From Litoreibacter ascidiaceicola (GTDB taxonomy: Bacteria > Pseudomonadota > Alphaproteobacteria > Rhodobacterales > Rhodobacteraceae), in contig NZ_FQUV01000003.1 in assembly GCF_900129235.1 (NCBI RefSeq), positions 434,001-498,000 on the forward strand: a stretch of 64,000 nucleotides of DNA, given 5' to 3'. The notes under the pieces were generated by a model. The model had not been told where the DNA came from and searched no databases. It saw nothing but the letters and a program-made list of their open reading frames with translations. The position numbers and the translations under genes are program-made. Of this stretch, positions 35,941-45,071 are shown piece after piece (the stretch's first letter is position 1; every line of letters begins with the position of its first letter).

Positions 35941-36504
35941 TTAGGCGCGCTCGGAATATTCCATCGACTCGGTGTCGACGATGATATCTTCGTCAACGCC
36001 AACAAACGGTGGCACCATGATGCGCACGCCGTTGTCCAGAACAGCTGGCTTAAAGCTTTTGGAGGCGGTCTGACCTTTGATCACCGGCTCGGTTTCGACG
36101 ACCTTGCAGGTGACTTTCTGAGGAAGGGACGCGTTCAAGGCTTCGGCTTCGTGGAATTCGACCACGGCAATCATACCATCTTGCAAGAAGGGGCGGCGGT
36201 CGCCCAGAAGGTCAGCCGGCAGCTCGATCTGCTCATAGGTTTCGGTGTCCATAAAGGTCAGCATGCCGTCGGTTTCATACAGAAACTGCTGGTCTTTTTG
36301 TTCCAGCCTGACGCGCTCTACCTTGTCGGCGCTACGAAAACGCTCGTTCAATTTTGAGCCGTTGCGCAGGTTTTTCATCTCCACTTGAGCGAAAGCGCCG
36401 CCTTTACCCGGCTTTACATGGTCCACTTTCACAGCGACCCAGAGGCCGCCGTTATGCTCCAATACATTGCCACCTCGGATTTCGTTTCCGTTAATCTTGG
36501 GCAT
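35941..36504 (-). CDS. efp: translation elongation factor P
   Basis: This 187-residue protein relieves ribosome stalling at polyproline runs. It has three domains: KOW-like N-terminal with [10 protein letters not shown], in which Lys34 is the position modified in other EF-P proteins, then a central OB domain and a C-terminal OB domain ending [12 protein letters not shown] start it at the ATG 36502-36504, which gives the normal EF-P length; the longer form to 36576 adds 24 unrelated residues. The 216-bp spacer upstream shows no further gene. Confidence 0.96.
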   Translation of the reverse strand: MPKINGNEIRGGNVLEHNGGLWVAVKVDHVKPGKGGAFAQVEMKNLRNGSKLNERFRSADKVERVRLEQKDQQFLYETDGMLTFMDTETYEQIELPADLLGDRRPFLQDGMIAVVEFHEAEALNASLPQKVTCKVVETEPVIKGQTASKSFKPAVLDNGVRIMVPPFVGVDEDIIVDTESMEYSERA

Positions 36505-36720
36505 TGTGTCATTTCCTTGGCAAAAGGTTGATAGATTTCGGAACAATTCTATATCTGGGGAGTTATGGGGTGGCAAGGAGACTAAATACGGACGGGTGTG
36601 ACGCTAAGTCATGCGTCAAGCGCATAGGTGGTATTCCAGAAATGCAATGACGAATCGGATAGTTTCTGTCACAACCGTCTTCACGCCCGAAGATACAAGA
36701 GCAAAAACAAAGGAAACGAA

Positions 36721-37035
36721 ATGGCTGCTGATTTCGTTGATGGCAACGCTTTCAACTTTGAACAAGGACAACGTGCGCGGAAACTCTTCGCTGCGGTGGT
36801 CCTCGCTGCACTCGATGACGCGATTGCGGATGACAAGAAATATGGAAATGGTCCCGAGCAGATCGCCCGCTGGGCGCGCTCTCGCGATGGCCGCGAAGTG
36901 CTGAGCTGCGCTGGCATCGACCCCAACGAACGTGTTGTGTCCGGTTTGATGGCCTTTGTTGGAAATGGCGTTCGGACTTCCGTCGCCCTGTCTCGCGAAG
37001 AAAGCGAACGCCGGAGCCAAGCCGAAGCTGCATAA
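36721..37035 (+). CDS. small conserved protein, DUF6280-like
   Basis: This 104-residue soluble protein contains FVDGNAFNFEQGQRARKLFA, DDKKYGNGPEQIARWARSRD and VLSCAGIDPNERVVSGL. I recognise the pattern as a small conserved Rhodobacterales protein (DUF6280-like), function unknown. The ATG at 36721 follows a purine-rich AAAGGAAACGAA leader. It has its own strong terminator and stands alone between efp and tRNA-Leu. Confidence 0.8.
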   Translation: MAADFVDGNAFNFEQGQRARKLFAAVVLAALDDAIADDKKYGNGPEQIARWARSRDGREVLSCAGIDPNERVVSGLMAFVGNGVRTSVALSREESERRSQAEAA

Positions 37036-37060
37036 GGCTGGCCCGAAGCAAGATATTGAA

Positions 37061-37088
37061 ACGCGTCCCGTCGGGGCGCGTTTTTTTC
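37061..37088 (+). terminator. intrinsic terminator of the DUF6280-like gene
   Basis: A 9-bp stem (ACGCGTCCC / GGGGCGCGT, one G-T pair) with a GTC loop is followed directly by TTTTTTT. It starts 26 bp after the stop codon. Confidence 0.9.
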
Positions 37089-37117
37089 GTGTTTGCGTTA
37101 AGAACCAGAGGAACAAT

Positions 37118-37203
37118 TGGTACCCGCGGCCGGACTTGAACCGGCACGACCGTTAGGTCCAGGGATTTTAAGTCCCATGTGTCTACCATTCCACCACGCG
37201 GGC
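37118..37203 (-). tRNA. tRNA-Leu (TAA)
   Basis: On the minus strand this 86-nt class II tRNA has a GCCCGCG acceptor strand, anticodon loop CTTAAAA (TAA) on a GGGA/TCCC stem, a long variable arm, T-loop GTTCAAGTC and an encoded 3' CCA (37118-37120). Confidence 0.95.
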
Positions 37204-37249
37204 ACGAGGGGTCGCGAGACCATAGCGAGGTGCCGCAGGGGCTTAAAGA

Positions 37250-37810
37250 TCAAAGGTCGGTTTCGATGTCGTTTTCTTTGTTGTGAGGCAGGGGAATGAT
37301 GCGATTGCGTTCCGGCAACCACGGGTTGAGCAGGAGCGCTTTTCGCAACGCAATCTGCCCGCGCCGCACTTGCCCCAGCTGCATCAATGCCAGCGCCCGC
37401 CCCACGATTGCGCCGATGTGATCGGGCGTCAGTTCAACGGCGCGATCCAGGTCCACCAACGCGGCATTGTAGTCCTCGCGTATGAAATTCACGAATGCCC
37501 GTTGATTATACCCTTCGGCGTAATCGGGGCAGTAGGCGATCAGCTTGTCAAAGTCTTCAATCGCACCGGCGAAGTCATAGGAGGCCCGTCGCGTCATCCC
37601 GCGGTCCAGAATTTCCTGCGCGGTGTCGTTAGGGGCGGTTGCCCAGATACCCCAAAGCTCGTTGGTATAGTCCCTCGCGATCATCTCGTTCGAGGCTGTG
37701 GCAACCAAATCCATCAATTCGGTATGACGGGTGCTGCGCTCAGGCATCGGTGGGCAATCAGCCAGAGACGCGAACGGGAAGAGGAGCGGAAGAAGATAAA
37801 TAAGACGCAT
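37250..37810 (-). CDS. secreted tetratricopeptide-repeat protein
   Basis: This 186-residue protein has an N-terminal signal peptide ([19 protein letters not shown], with a Cys right after the likely cut) and TPR units at about residues 60-150: [20 protein letters not shown], then [20 protein letters not shown] and [20 protein letters not shown] use the ATG at 37808-37810 because the signal peptide begins there. It is a probable periplasmic scaffold protein of unknown partner, standing alone next to tRNA-Leu. Confidence 0.82.
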   Translation of the reverse strand: MRLIYLLPLLFPFASLADCPPMPERSTRHTELMDLVATASNEMIARDYTNELWGIWATAPNDTAQEILDRGMTRRASYDFAGAIEDFDKLIAYCPDYAEGYNQRAFVNFIREDYNAALVDLDRAVELTPDHIGAIVGRALALMQLGQVRRGQIALRKALLLNPWLPERNRIIPLPHNKENDIETDL

Positions 37811-37962
37811 GTCTGAATGGTGCCGCAGAAACACTCTACGTCAAGCCTTCCGCTGGTAAGTTTATTGTTAACACCGTGCATTTGCGCTCCGTTTCCCCCA
37901 CAGGCATTGCACGAAATGGGTGCATTCAATCTCTCCACATCCGCACCGAGGGGTGATAGCCA

Positions 37963-39012
37963 TTGCCTATGCTGACGCCGCCAACCTTGCCTGCCCTCGG
38001 GCTTTCGCTCGTCTCCCTAGCGGTCGGGGCCGCTGGCGCTGCGCTGGGATATCTGGTTCACCTGCCGCTTTATATGCTGACGGGTCCGGCGGTCCTGGTT
38101 TCGGTTTTGTCGCTGCTCGGAATGCGGCTTGGGATCGCGCCGCTGCTGCGCGACATCGCGTTCCTGTTTATCGGCATTGGCATCGGCGCGGGCGTAAACG
38201 CGGAGGCTGCCGCCGCGATGTTGCGTTGGCCTTTGGCGTTTGTTGCCTTGGCCGTCATGCTGGTTATCGCCATGATCTTGTGTCGTGTATTGCTGGTGAA
38301 GGGGTTTGGTTTTGACCGCCTCAGCGCCGTTCTGGCATCTGCGCCGGGTCATCTAAGCTTTGTCATCGCATTGGGCGAAACCTACGGCGTTAACCTGACC
38401 CGTGTCACTGTCGCACAATCCGTGCGGGTGCTGCTGTTGACCCTGACCGTTCCGGCGTTGGCGGCGCTTATGGGGTTGGATATGTCCCAAGGCATGGCGC
38501 CGAGCGGTGATATTCTGGGCGCGGGCTACATTGCCGTATTGGTCGTGTTGTCGCTGTTCACCGGTTGGGTGCTGGAGCGCCTGCGCGTGCCCGCACCGCT
38601 TCTGATCGGTGCGATGCTGGTGTCTTCGATCGGGCATCTGTCGGACCTTTCGCCCGGTGTGCTGGAACCGAAAATCACCTTGGCGTGCCTCGTGCTGATG
38701 GGAACGCTCATCGGGTCTCGCTTCAGCGGGACCAGCCCGATGACGCTGTTCCGCTATGCGGGCGGTGGTGTGGCGATTACTGCTCTGACCACAGTGCTGG
38801 CCATCGGGTTCGCGGTACCGGTGTCGATGTTTCTGGACATGCCCTTGCCCCACGTCCTTGTCGCGTTTGCACCGGGCGGGTTGGAGACGATGATCGTGAT
38901 GGGGGCCGTTCTCGGGGCCAATCCGGGCTTTGTGGCGGCTTGCCATGTGGGCCGCTTGGTGGTCCTGAGCATCCTTATTCCGGTTATGGCGTCACGGGCG
39001 CGGGGCAGTTGA
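37963..39012 (+). CDS. AbrB-family (COG3180) inner-membrane protein
   Basis: This 349-residue protein has about ten membrane segments and the two-fold repeat of the AbrB/YhiD-type putative ammonia monooxygenase family. Glycine-rich GIGIGAGVNAEAAA and FAPGGLETMIVMGAVLGANP motifs are seen. Some members regulate aidB expression in E. coli, but their biochemical role is unclear and a transport function is possible. The start at 37963 (TTG/GTG-type region, followed by ATG at 37969) is not certain. It overlaps the next gene by 4 bp. Confidence 0.85.
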   Translation: MPMLTPPTLPALGLSLVSLAVGAAGAALGYLVHLPLYMLTGPAVLVSVLSLLGMRLGIAPLLRDIAFLFIGIGIGAGVNAEAAAAMLRWPLAFVALAVMLVIAMILCRVLLVKGFGFDRLSAVLASAPGHLSFVIALGETYGVNLTRVTVAQSVRVLLLTLTVPALAALMGLDMSQGMAPSGDILGAGYIAVLVVLSLFTGWVLERLRVPAPLLIGAMLVSSIGHLSDLSPGVLEPKITLACLVLMGTLIGSRFSGTSPMTLFRYAGGGVAITALTTVLAIGFAVPVSMFLDMPLPHVLVAFAPGGLETMIVMGAVLGANPGFVAACHVGRLVVLSILIPVMASRARGS

Positions 39013-39437
39013 TCGCGTATTTCGGGCTGTTCGCGTCGGCGTTGATTGCGGCGACGATCCTGCCGATGCAGTCGGAGGCCGTTCTGGTCGGGTTGCTGGC
39101 AACGGGTGACTACCCCGTTACCGGCCTTTTGGCGGTCGCCACGGCGGGCAACGTGTTAGGGGCGGTGATCAACTGGGCTCTGGGGCGCTTTTTGCTAATG
39201 TTCCAAGACCGGCGGTGGTTTCCGGTGTCGCAAGACCAGCTTGCCCGTGCGGAAGCGTGGTATCACCGTTATGGCCGCTGGTCGCTGTTGGGAAGCTGGT
39301 TGCCGATTGTCGGCGATCCGCTGACCGTGGTCGCAGGTGTCCTGCGTGAGCCGATCGGTCCGTTTCTAGTGCTGGTCACCGTCGCTAAGTTCGGGCGTTA
39401 TCTTGTGCTGGCGATGGCGACGCTCGCGTGGGTTTAG
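39009..39437 (+). CDS. YqaA/DedA-like (SNARE-associated) membrane protein
   Basis: This 142-residue membrane protein has four hydrophobic stretches and the YqaA motifs [28 protein letters not shown] and [20 protein letters not shown]. The likely start is TTG at 39009, which overlaps the upstream stop (TTGA); the longer frame back to 38565 runs inside the AbrB-family gene. DedA relatives act in membrane homeostasis or lipid-carrier flipping. It ends 4 bp inside the convergent metG. Confidence 0.83.
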   Translation: MIAYFGLFASALIAATILPMQSEAVLVGLLATGDYPVTGLLAVATAGNVLGAVINWALGRFLLMFQDRRWFPVSQDQLARAEAWYHRYGRWSLLGSWLPIVGDPLTVVAGVLREPIGPFLVLVTVAKFGRYLVLAMATLAWV

Positions 39438-41152
39438 TCGCGCACGCCTGAGAATTTCTCTGCCCATTCTTCGCGTTGGTCGTCGGTGATCTTGGCAAAC
39501 AGGACTTCCGGCACAGTAAATTCATGCCCTACAGGCAACGCAGCAAGTGCAGCTTCCACGTCATCCGGCCAACTCATATCCAGCGTGTTCATGCCAGACA
39601 GCATTTGCGCCGAAGCCGTTGGTATAAACGGCGCAGACAGCACCGCGTAGACGCGGATCAGGTTCAATGCCAAGCGGATTTGCGCGGCGGCTTGGTCGGG
39701 GTTTTCCTTGAAGGTCGTCCATGGAGCGACCTCTTGCAGGTATTCGTTGCCCGCCACCCAGATCGAGCGCAACTCTGCCGCAGATTTGCGCACATCCATC
39801 GCGGCCATGTGGCCCTCATAGGCGCGGATTTTGGTGGTGAGGTCGGCGATCAACATCTGTTCGCGTTCGCCATATGCGCCACCTTCGGGCACGGCGGGGC
39901 TAAACTTGGAGTTGCAAAACTTGGTGACGCGGGACACGAAATTGCCCAGCACGTCGGCGAGGTCTTTGTTAACCGACGCTTGGAAGTTCTCCCATGTGAA
40001 TTCGGAATCTGACGTCTCCGGTGCATGGGACAGCAACCACCAGCGCCAGTAATCGGCGGGTAGAATGTCCAACGCCTGATCCATGAACACGCCGCGGCCC
40101 TTCGAGGTCGAGAACTGGCCGCCGTCATAGTTCAGGTAGTTGAACGATTTGATGTAATCGACCAGCTTCCAAGGCTCGCCCGAGCCCATGATGGTGGCAG
40201 GGAAGCTCAGCGTGTGGAATGGCACGTTGTCCTTGCCCATGAACTGCACATAGCGCACGTCATCTGCGCCCTTGTCGGTGCGCCACCAGCTTTCCCATGC
40301 GCTGTCGTCTAGGCCACGCGCATCAGCCCATTCCTTGGTCGCGGCGATGTACTCGATCGGGGCGTCGAACCAGACGTAGAAGACCTTGCCCTCCATGCCG
40401 GGCCAGTCGTTCTCGCCGTCCTTGACCGGCACGCCCCATTCCAGATCACGGGTGATCCCGCGGTCCCGCAGCCCGTCGCCGTCATGCAGCCATTTCTTGG
40501 CGATGGACGTGGTCAGCACAGGCCAGTCGGTTTTGGAACTGATCCACGCGTCCAGCTGATCCTTCAGCTTGGATTGGCGCAGATACAGATGCTTGGTCTC
40601 GCGTATTTCCAGATCGGTCGAGCCCGAGATGGCAGACCGGGGCTCGATCAGATCGGTCGGGTCCAGCTGCTTGGTGCAGTTTTCGCACTGGTCGCCACGC
40701 GCGCTGTCATAGCCGCAATTGGGGCAGGTGCCCTCGATATAGCGGTCTGGAAGAAAGCGGCCATCGGCGTTGGAATAGACCTGCTTTTCAGACACTTCCT
40801 CGATATAGCCTTCGGCCTTCAGGCGTCCGGCGAAGTGCTGGGTCAGCTTTCGGTTCTGGGGGCTGGAGGAACGGCCAAAGTGGTCAAACGACAACCCGAA
40901 CCGCTTGGCGATGTCGGCTTGGACATCATACATCTCGGCGCAGAACTCCGCGACCGGCTTGCCCGCTTTTGCGGCGGCCAGCTCGGCCGGAGTGCCGTGC
41001 TCGTCGGTTGCGCAAATGAACATGACCTCGGCCCCGCGTGCGCGATTGTAGCGGGCGAAGAGATCCGCAGGCAGTTGCGAGCCCACAAGGTTCCCGAGAT
41101 GCTTGATCCCGTTGATATACGGAATGGCAGAGGTGATGAGGATACGGTTCAT
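39434..41152 (-). CDS. metG: methionyl-tRNA synthetase
   Basis: This 572-residue class I synthetase has the HIGH-type motif as NGIKHLGNL near residue 14. The KMSKS-type motif is present as FSTSKGRG near residue 345. Zinc-type cysteines occur in [17 protein letters not shown] near residue 142. The anticodon-binding helical domain follows from about residue 390. The C-terminal dimerisation domain of longer MetRS is absent. The upstream spacer (41153-41244) contains a copy of the 22-bp repeat. Confidence 0.96.
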   Translation of the reverse strand: MNRILITSAIPYINGIKHLGNLVGSQLPADLFARYNRARGAEVMFICATDEHGTPAELAAAKAGKPVAEFCAEMYDVQADIAKRFGLSFDHFGRSSSPQNRKLTQHFAGRLKAEGYIEEVSEKQVYSNADGRFLPDRYIEGTCPNCGYDSARGDQCENCTKQLDPTDLIEPRSAISGSTDLEIRETKHLYLRQSKLKDQLDAWISSKTDWPVLTTSIAKKWLHDGDGLRDRGITRDLEWGVPVKDGENDWPGMEGKVFYVWFDAPIEYIAATKEWADARGLDDSAWESWWRTDKGADDVRYVQFMGKDNVPFHTLSFPATIMGSGEPWKLVDYIKSFNYLNYDGGQFSTSKGRGVFMDQALDILPADYWRWWLLSHAPETSDSEFTWENFQASVNKDLADVLGNFVSRVTKFCNSKFSPAVPEGGAYGEREQMLIADLTTKIRAYEGHMAAMDVRKSAAELRSIWVAGNEYLQEVAPWTTFKENPDQAAAQIRLALNLIRVYAVLSAPFIPTASAQMLSGMNTLDMSWPDDVEAALAALPVGHEFTVPEVLFAKITDDQREEWAEKFSGVRD

Positions 41153-41220
41153 TTGGTCGTCCTTGGCAGGTGTCGGGTTGGTTTAGCCTAAGCCTGCGTG
41201 TCCTGCCAGTGACGGATTTT

Positions 41221-41242
41221 GAATATTTTTGCCAAGATGAAG
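41221..41242 (+). repeat. intergenic repeat, copy 1
   Basis: The 22-bp sequence starting GAATATTT and ending GCCAAGATGAAG matches the copy at 44962-44983 in 20 of 22 positions (TT versus GA at positions 9-10). It lies just beyond the stop of the MFS transporter gene and upstream of metG. Confidence 0.6.
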
Positions 41243-41244
41243 AC

Positions 41245-42468
41245 CTATTTGCGGTCTCTGTGCCGTCTCAGGAGCCGCCCGATGGTGAACGAGGTGCGTG
41301 GCGCGTAGACATAAGACGTGCGCTTTTTCGGGGTGGAGCGGGCGCGCATCCGGGTCAGACCGAAGACCACAAGGACAGCGTGCCCGACCGCCATCAGCAT
41401 GAACAGGGCGGTGGGCCCGAACGCCTCCATCAGCTTTGACGCGCCAAGTGGCGATGCGATGGCGCCGACTGCGTACCAGAACATCAAGGCTGCCGACAGT
41501 TCCACCCGCTCTTCCGAGGAGGCGAAATCATGGGCATGGGCGGCGGCGACGGAATAGATCGGGAAGGTGGTGAACCCGAAGACCGCAGCGCCCAGCAAAA
41601 CCATGGTAGTGCCGCCCGTGGCCGAGAACACGGTGAACACGCTGGAGATGATGGCCGCGACGGAGAGCCAGATCAGCACCCAGCGGCGGTCGTATTTATC
41701 CGCCAGCCAGCCGGACGGCACTTGGGCCAGAGCGCCCCCCGCGACGAAAGCGGCCAGAAAAATACCGATCTGGTCGGGACGCAGGCCAACCTCCTGGCCA
41801 TAAACGGGGCCGACCATCCGGAACGCGGCGCTGTTGAGCCCCGCCACGATGACCCCGGCCGCAGCCAGAGGGGAGCGGGTTATCGCCAGCATCGGACGCA
41901 GCCGCGGCGCGGAGGGGGTGTCAGGCGGGCGTGCGGTGGTCAGGGTCAAGGGGATAATCGAGGCGCAACAAAGCAAGGCCAGCAGGTTGTAGGAGACGTA
42001 GGAGGCGGGCTCTAGGACGCCGATCATCAGTTGCGCGACCAAGGACGCCCCCATATCCACCGAGCGGTAGGTGCCCATGGCGCGGCCCCGCGTCTCATTG
42101 GTGACTTTGGATTGAAGCCATGCCTCGATCACCGTGTAGCACCCTGCCACGCAAAGCCCGGAGGCAACGCGCATCAAGGCCCAGGCGTAGGGGTCGATGA
42201 TCAGCATATGCGCCAGCAACCCGATGGCACCCGTCGCTGTGAATGCTGCGAACGCGCGGGAATGCCCGACCGAACCCATCGCACGCGGCGCCCACCAGCA
42301 GCCAATGAAGAAGCCAAGGAAATGTGCCGAGCCGAGCAGGCCGACCTCGGATTTCGTGAAGTCCAGCGTAAGCCCCGACAACGCGTCGAGGGGGCCAACC
42401 CCGCCAGAGGAAAGCTGCAACAGCACCACCGACAAAAACAGGGCGGCGAAAGAAATCATGAGGCGCAT
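41245..42468 (-). CDS. MFS transporter
   Basis: This 407-residue major facilitator has twelve predicted spans. The family signature between spans 2 and 3 is degenerate; the second-half counterpart GWLADKYDRRWVLI is clear near residue 255. It resembles the YcaD/UPF0226 drug-type MFS branch, but the substrate cannot be inferred. The C-terminal tail is basic. No regulator lies next to it; the upstream spacer separates it from a divergent hypothetical gene. Confidence 0.88.
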   Translation of the reverse strand: MRLMISFAALFLSVVLLQLSSGGVGPLDALSGLTLDFTKSEVGLLGSAHFLGFFIGCWWAPRAMGSVGHSRAFAAFTATGAIGLLAHMLIIDPYAWALMRVASGLCVAGCYTVIEAWLQSKVTNETRGRAMGTYRSVDMGASLVAQLMIGVLEPASYVSYNLLALLCCASIIPLTLTTARPPDTPSAPRLRPMLAITRSPLAAAGVIVAGLNSAAFRMVGPVYGQEVGLRPDQIGIFLAAFVAGGALAQVPSGWLADKYDRRWVLIWLSVAAIISSVFTVFSATGGTTMVLLGAAVFGFTTFPIYSVAAAHAHDFASSEERVELSAALMFWYAVGAIASPLGASKLMEAFGPTALFMLMAVGHAVLVVFGLTRMRARSTPKKRTSYVYAPRTSFTIGRLLRRHRDRK

Positions 42469-42629
42469 AGGACTGCCCTTCGGGTTGCCCTACGCTCGCC
42501 CTCCAGAAAGCTGACCGCAAGTGATTTCGCGTCATATCCTTGTCGCATGTGCGCAATATGTGCTGGATTGTGAACGGAAATTCCGGAATACTGGCGTCAT
42601 TATTTGAATTGATTTCCAAGAGGTCGACC

Positions 42630-43148
42630 ATGATTACCGCAAGACAGTATGGCGCCATGATGCGCCAGCAGGGCGTACTTTGGCCCGCGCCGGCCATTGG
42701 TACTGACGACATGAAGCTGCCGGAAGTTGCCATCTACAAGATCGGCGGGCGGGGGTTGTCCAATGCTTTTGTGCTGGTGCGCAAAAATTGGGCGACGGTC
42801 TATGTGAACCCGGCCTATACCAGTTACCGCGCTGCGTTTGACGCGGTGATGCCGCGCAGCTCGGACGGGCAGGATGTCGACCATTTGCTGCCGCGCTCGA
42901 AGGGGGGCGGGGCGGATTTCCTTGCTTTGGGGCGGATCAGCGGGACGTCGAACCGCGGCTGGAATGATGACGAGAGCCATCAGGCCATGGCGCAAAAGGT
43001 GCGCAACATGACGACGGGCTCACCCCATGCGTTTTTATCGCGCCTCACGGATATGGAGCGCGGCTGGGCCGTGGTGACGAGCTACATCCGCCCGCTTCGC
43101 GAGTTGACCCAAAGCAATATGTCGCTGGTTGATCCGAAAAACCTTTAA
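42630..43148 (+). CDS. hypothetical protein with an HNH-like DH...PRSxGG motif
   Basis: This 172-residue soluble protein is one I do not recognise. The centre carries DVDHLLPRSKGGGADF (about residues 86-101), which resembles the DH-x-x-P-x-S-x-GG core of HNH nucleases; a later SNRGW could supply the Asn. The zinc CxxC pairs of many HNH proteins are absent. The ATG at 42630 follows AAGAGG, better than the upstream frame at 42540. It converges with the yceI-like gene with 4 bp overlap. An inactive or structural protein is equally possible. Confidence 0.7.
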   Translation: MITARQYGAMMRQQGVLWPAPAIGTDDMKLPEVAIYKIGGRGLSNAFVLVRKNWATVYVNPAYTSYRAAFDAVMPRSSDGQDVDHLLPRSKGGGADFLALGRISGTSNRGWNDDESHQAMAQKVRNMTTGSPHAFLSRLTDMERGWAVVTSYIRPLRELTQSNMSLVDPKNL

Positions 43149-43738
43149 GCGCGCTTCACACGGGCGATGATGTCGAGGTCAATCTCGTCCGCAACCAGAT
43201 CGGCAAAGCCTGCGGCCCCGAATGCCGCGCGGCTGATGCGGCCTTTGAGCTGAAAGCTGAGCTGGCTGAGATCACCTGCTTGCGTGCCAGCTTGCCGGAA
43301 CAATGCGGCCTGCAAAGTGACCGGTTTAGTGATGCCTTTGATTGTCAGAAGGCCGTCAATCCGGGCGCCGTCCGATAAGCGCCCTTTGCCGTTCAAGCGG
43401 ATTGCGGTCGAGCGGAACCGGATTGTGGGATGTGCTTTGGCGTCCAGCACCGTCGCGGCCTTCAACGCTTCGGTGGCGAAGATGAACCCGGTTCTGGCCC
43501 GCCGCACGTCAACCTCCACATCAATCGAGGAGCGTTGCAAGGCGTCAAAGTCAATCACCACCGCAGCGCGTTTGACTGGCATGCTGCCTTTGGATGCCTT
43601 CCCCGACAGGCGATAAATGAACCCAACCGTGGAGCGCTTTGCTTGTAACTCATATGGGACCGCACCCGCATGGGCCGCGAGCGCGAGCGGCATCAAGGTA
43701 AGGGCTGTTGTGACGGCGCGGCGGGTCAGCTGTGTCAT
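43145..43738 (-). CDS. YceI-family periplasmic protein
   Basis: This 197-residue protein has a signal peptide (about residues 1-26, possibly with a Tat-like RR at residues 6-7) and a lipocalin-like YceI domain: YELQAKRSTVGFIYRLSG, then ATVLDAKAHPTIRFRST and GLLTIKGITKPVTL. YceI proteins bind isoprenoid or fatty-acid-like ligands in the periplasm. Its function is not set by the neighbours. Confidence 0.88.
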   Translation of the reverse strand: MTQLTRRAVTTALTLMPLALAAHAGAVPYELQAKRSTVGFIYRLSGKASKGSMPVKRAAVVIDFDALQRSSIDVEVDVRRARTGFIFATEALKAATVLDAKAHPTIRFRSTAIRLNGKGRLSDGARIDGLLTIKGITKPVTLQAALFRQAGTQAGDLSQLSFQLKGRISRAAFGAAGFADLVADEIDLDIIARVKRA

Positions 43739-43897
43739 CGGGTGTCCTGAATGATCACCTCAACCTATACATGGCTTGATGCTGCATGGCGTCAAATCAT
43801 CGTGACGAGTGCGCGGGGGGATTTTGCGGTTGCCACCATTTCACAGCGAAGTAGGCTTCGCCCCCAGCCTTCGACCTTAATGACAGAGAAGCCCGAC

Positions 43898-44938
43898 ATG
43901 AAAAAAACCCGCCTTGGCCGCACCGACCTGATGGTCTCCCAATTTTGTCTTGGCTCCATGACCTGGGGCACGCAAACCTCCGAGGCAGATGGGCATCAGC
44001 AGATCGACGCCAGTCTGGATGCAGGGATCAACTTCATCGACACCGCGGAAGCCTATCCGGTAAACCCGATGAACAAGGAGAATGCGGGCAAGACCGAGGA
44101 AATCATCGGCAATTGGTTCGCCAAGTCAGGGCGTCGCAATGACGTGGTGCTGGCGACCAAGGTGGCGGGTGCGGGGAATTATATTCGCGACGGAGAGAAA
44201 ATTTCCGCCAAGACTATTCGCGAGGCTGTAGAAGGCTCGCTGAAGCGCCTGCAAACTGATGTGATCGACCTCTACCAGCTGCATTGGCCCAATCGCGGCA
44301 GCTACATGTTTCGCCAGAACTGGTCCTACGACCCGTCGGGTCAGGATCGTGCCGCCACGGTGGCCCATATGGAAGATGTGCTTGGCGCGCTTCAATCGCT
44401 GGTCGCTGAAGGCAAAATTCGCCATTTCGGCCTGAGCAATGAAAGCGCGTGGGGCACCATGATGTGGCTGCAAATTGCGGAGCGCATGGGGGCGCCGCGG
44501 GTGCAGAGTATCCAGAACGAATACTCGCTGTTGTGCCGCCTCTATGACACCGATCTGGCAGAGCTGGGCCATAATGAAGATGTCTCGCTGCTGGCCTTCT
44601 CGCCCTTGGCCGTGGGGTTCCTGACTGGCAAATACCAAGGCGGTGAAATCCCCGAAGGCTCTCGCATGTCGATCAACGAGAAGATGGGTGGGCGCGCATC
44701 GGACCGCGTGTTGGATGTGGCGCAAGTGTATCTGAACATCGCGTCCAAGCACGGGCTGGAACCGGTCCACATGTCGCTGGCGTGGTGTTGCCAGCGCCCG
44801 TTCCCTGTGATTCCGATTTTTGGGGCGACCACGATGGCGCAGCTTGAGCATGTGCTGGCGGGCAAGGACCTGATTCTGGGCGAGGAGATCATGGCTGAGA
44901 TAGACGCGGCGCACAAATCCAACCCGATGCCGTATTGA
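43898..44938 (+). CDS. aldo/keto reductase (Tas-like)
   Basis: This 346-residue NADPH-dependent oxidoreductase of the AKR fold starts KKTRLGRTDLMVSQFCLGSM. The catalytic residues appear in NFIDTAEAYP (Asp and Tyr), ATKVAG (Lys) and DLYQLHWPNR (His). It resembles E. coli Tas. I use the ATG at 43898, which has AGAGAAG upstream, rather than 43880 or 43751. The physiological carbonyl substrate is unknown. It is followed by a repeat copy and then the carnitine operon. Confidence 0.9.
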   Translation: MKKTRLGRTDLMVSQFCLGSMTWGTQTSEADGHQQIDASLDAGINFIDTAEAYPVNPMNKENAGKTEEIIGNWFAKSGRRNDVVLATKVAGAGNYIRDGEKISAKTIREAVEGSLKRLQTDVIDLYQLHWPNRGSYMFRQNWSYDPSGQDRAATVAHMEDVLGALQSLVAEGKIRHFGLSNESAWGTMMWLQIAERMGAPRVQSIQNEYSLLCRLYDTDLAELGHNEDVSLLAFSPLAVGFLTGKYQGGEIPEGSRMSINEKMGGRASDRVLDVAQVYLNIASKHGLEPVHMSLAWCCQRPFPVIPIFGATTMAQLEHVLAGKDLILGEEIMAEIDAAHKSNPMPY

Positions 44939-44961
44939 TACTTGGTCGGAGCCTCCGGCGG

Positions 44962-44983
44962 GAATATTTGAGCCAAGATGAAG
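44962..44983 (+). repeat. intergenic repeat, copy 2
   Basis: This 22-bp sequence is 20/22 identical to the copy at 41221-41242 and begins 24 bp after the aldo/keto reductase stop codon. It is preceded here by GCCTCCGGCGGG. I recall similar GC-rich plus AATATTT strings downstream of genes in other Rhodobacterales. Confidence 0.6.
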
Positions 44984-45071
44984 CAATGACGCATACAGGC
45001 CATGAAAGCGCGTAAAGAGGGTTGCCAAACCCGACCAACATAACGTCCGCTGCACCAAAAGGGAGAACACC

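Noticed and set aside
38353-38946. 197-codon minus-strand frame inside the AbrB-family gene
   Set aside because: His/Arg/Gln-rich complement of a membrane protein gene without motif or start signal.
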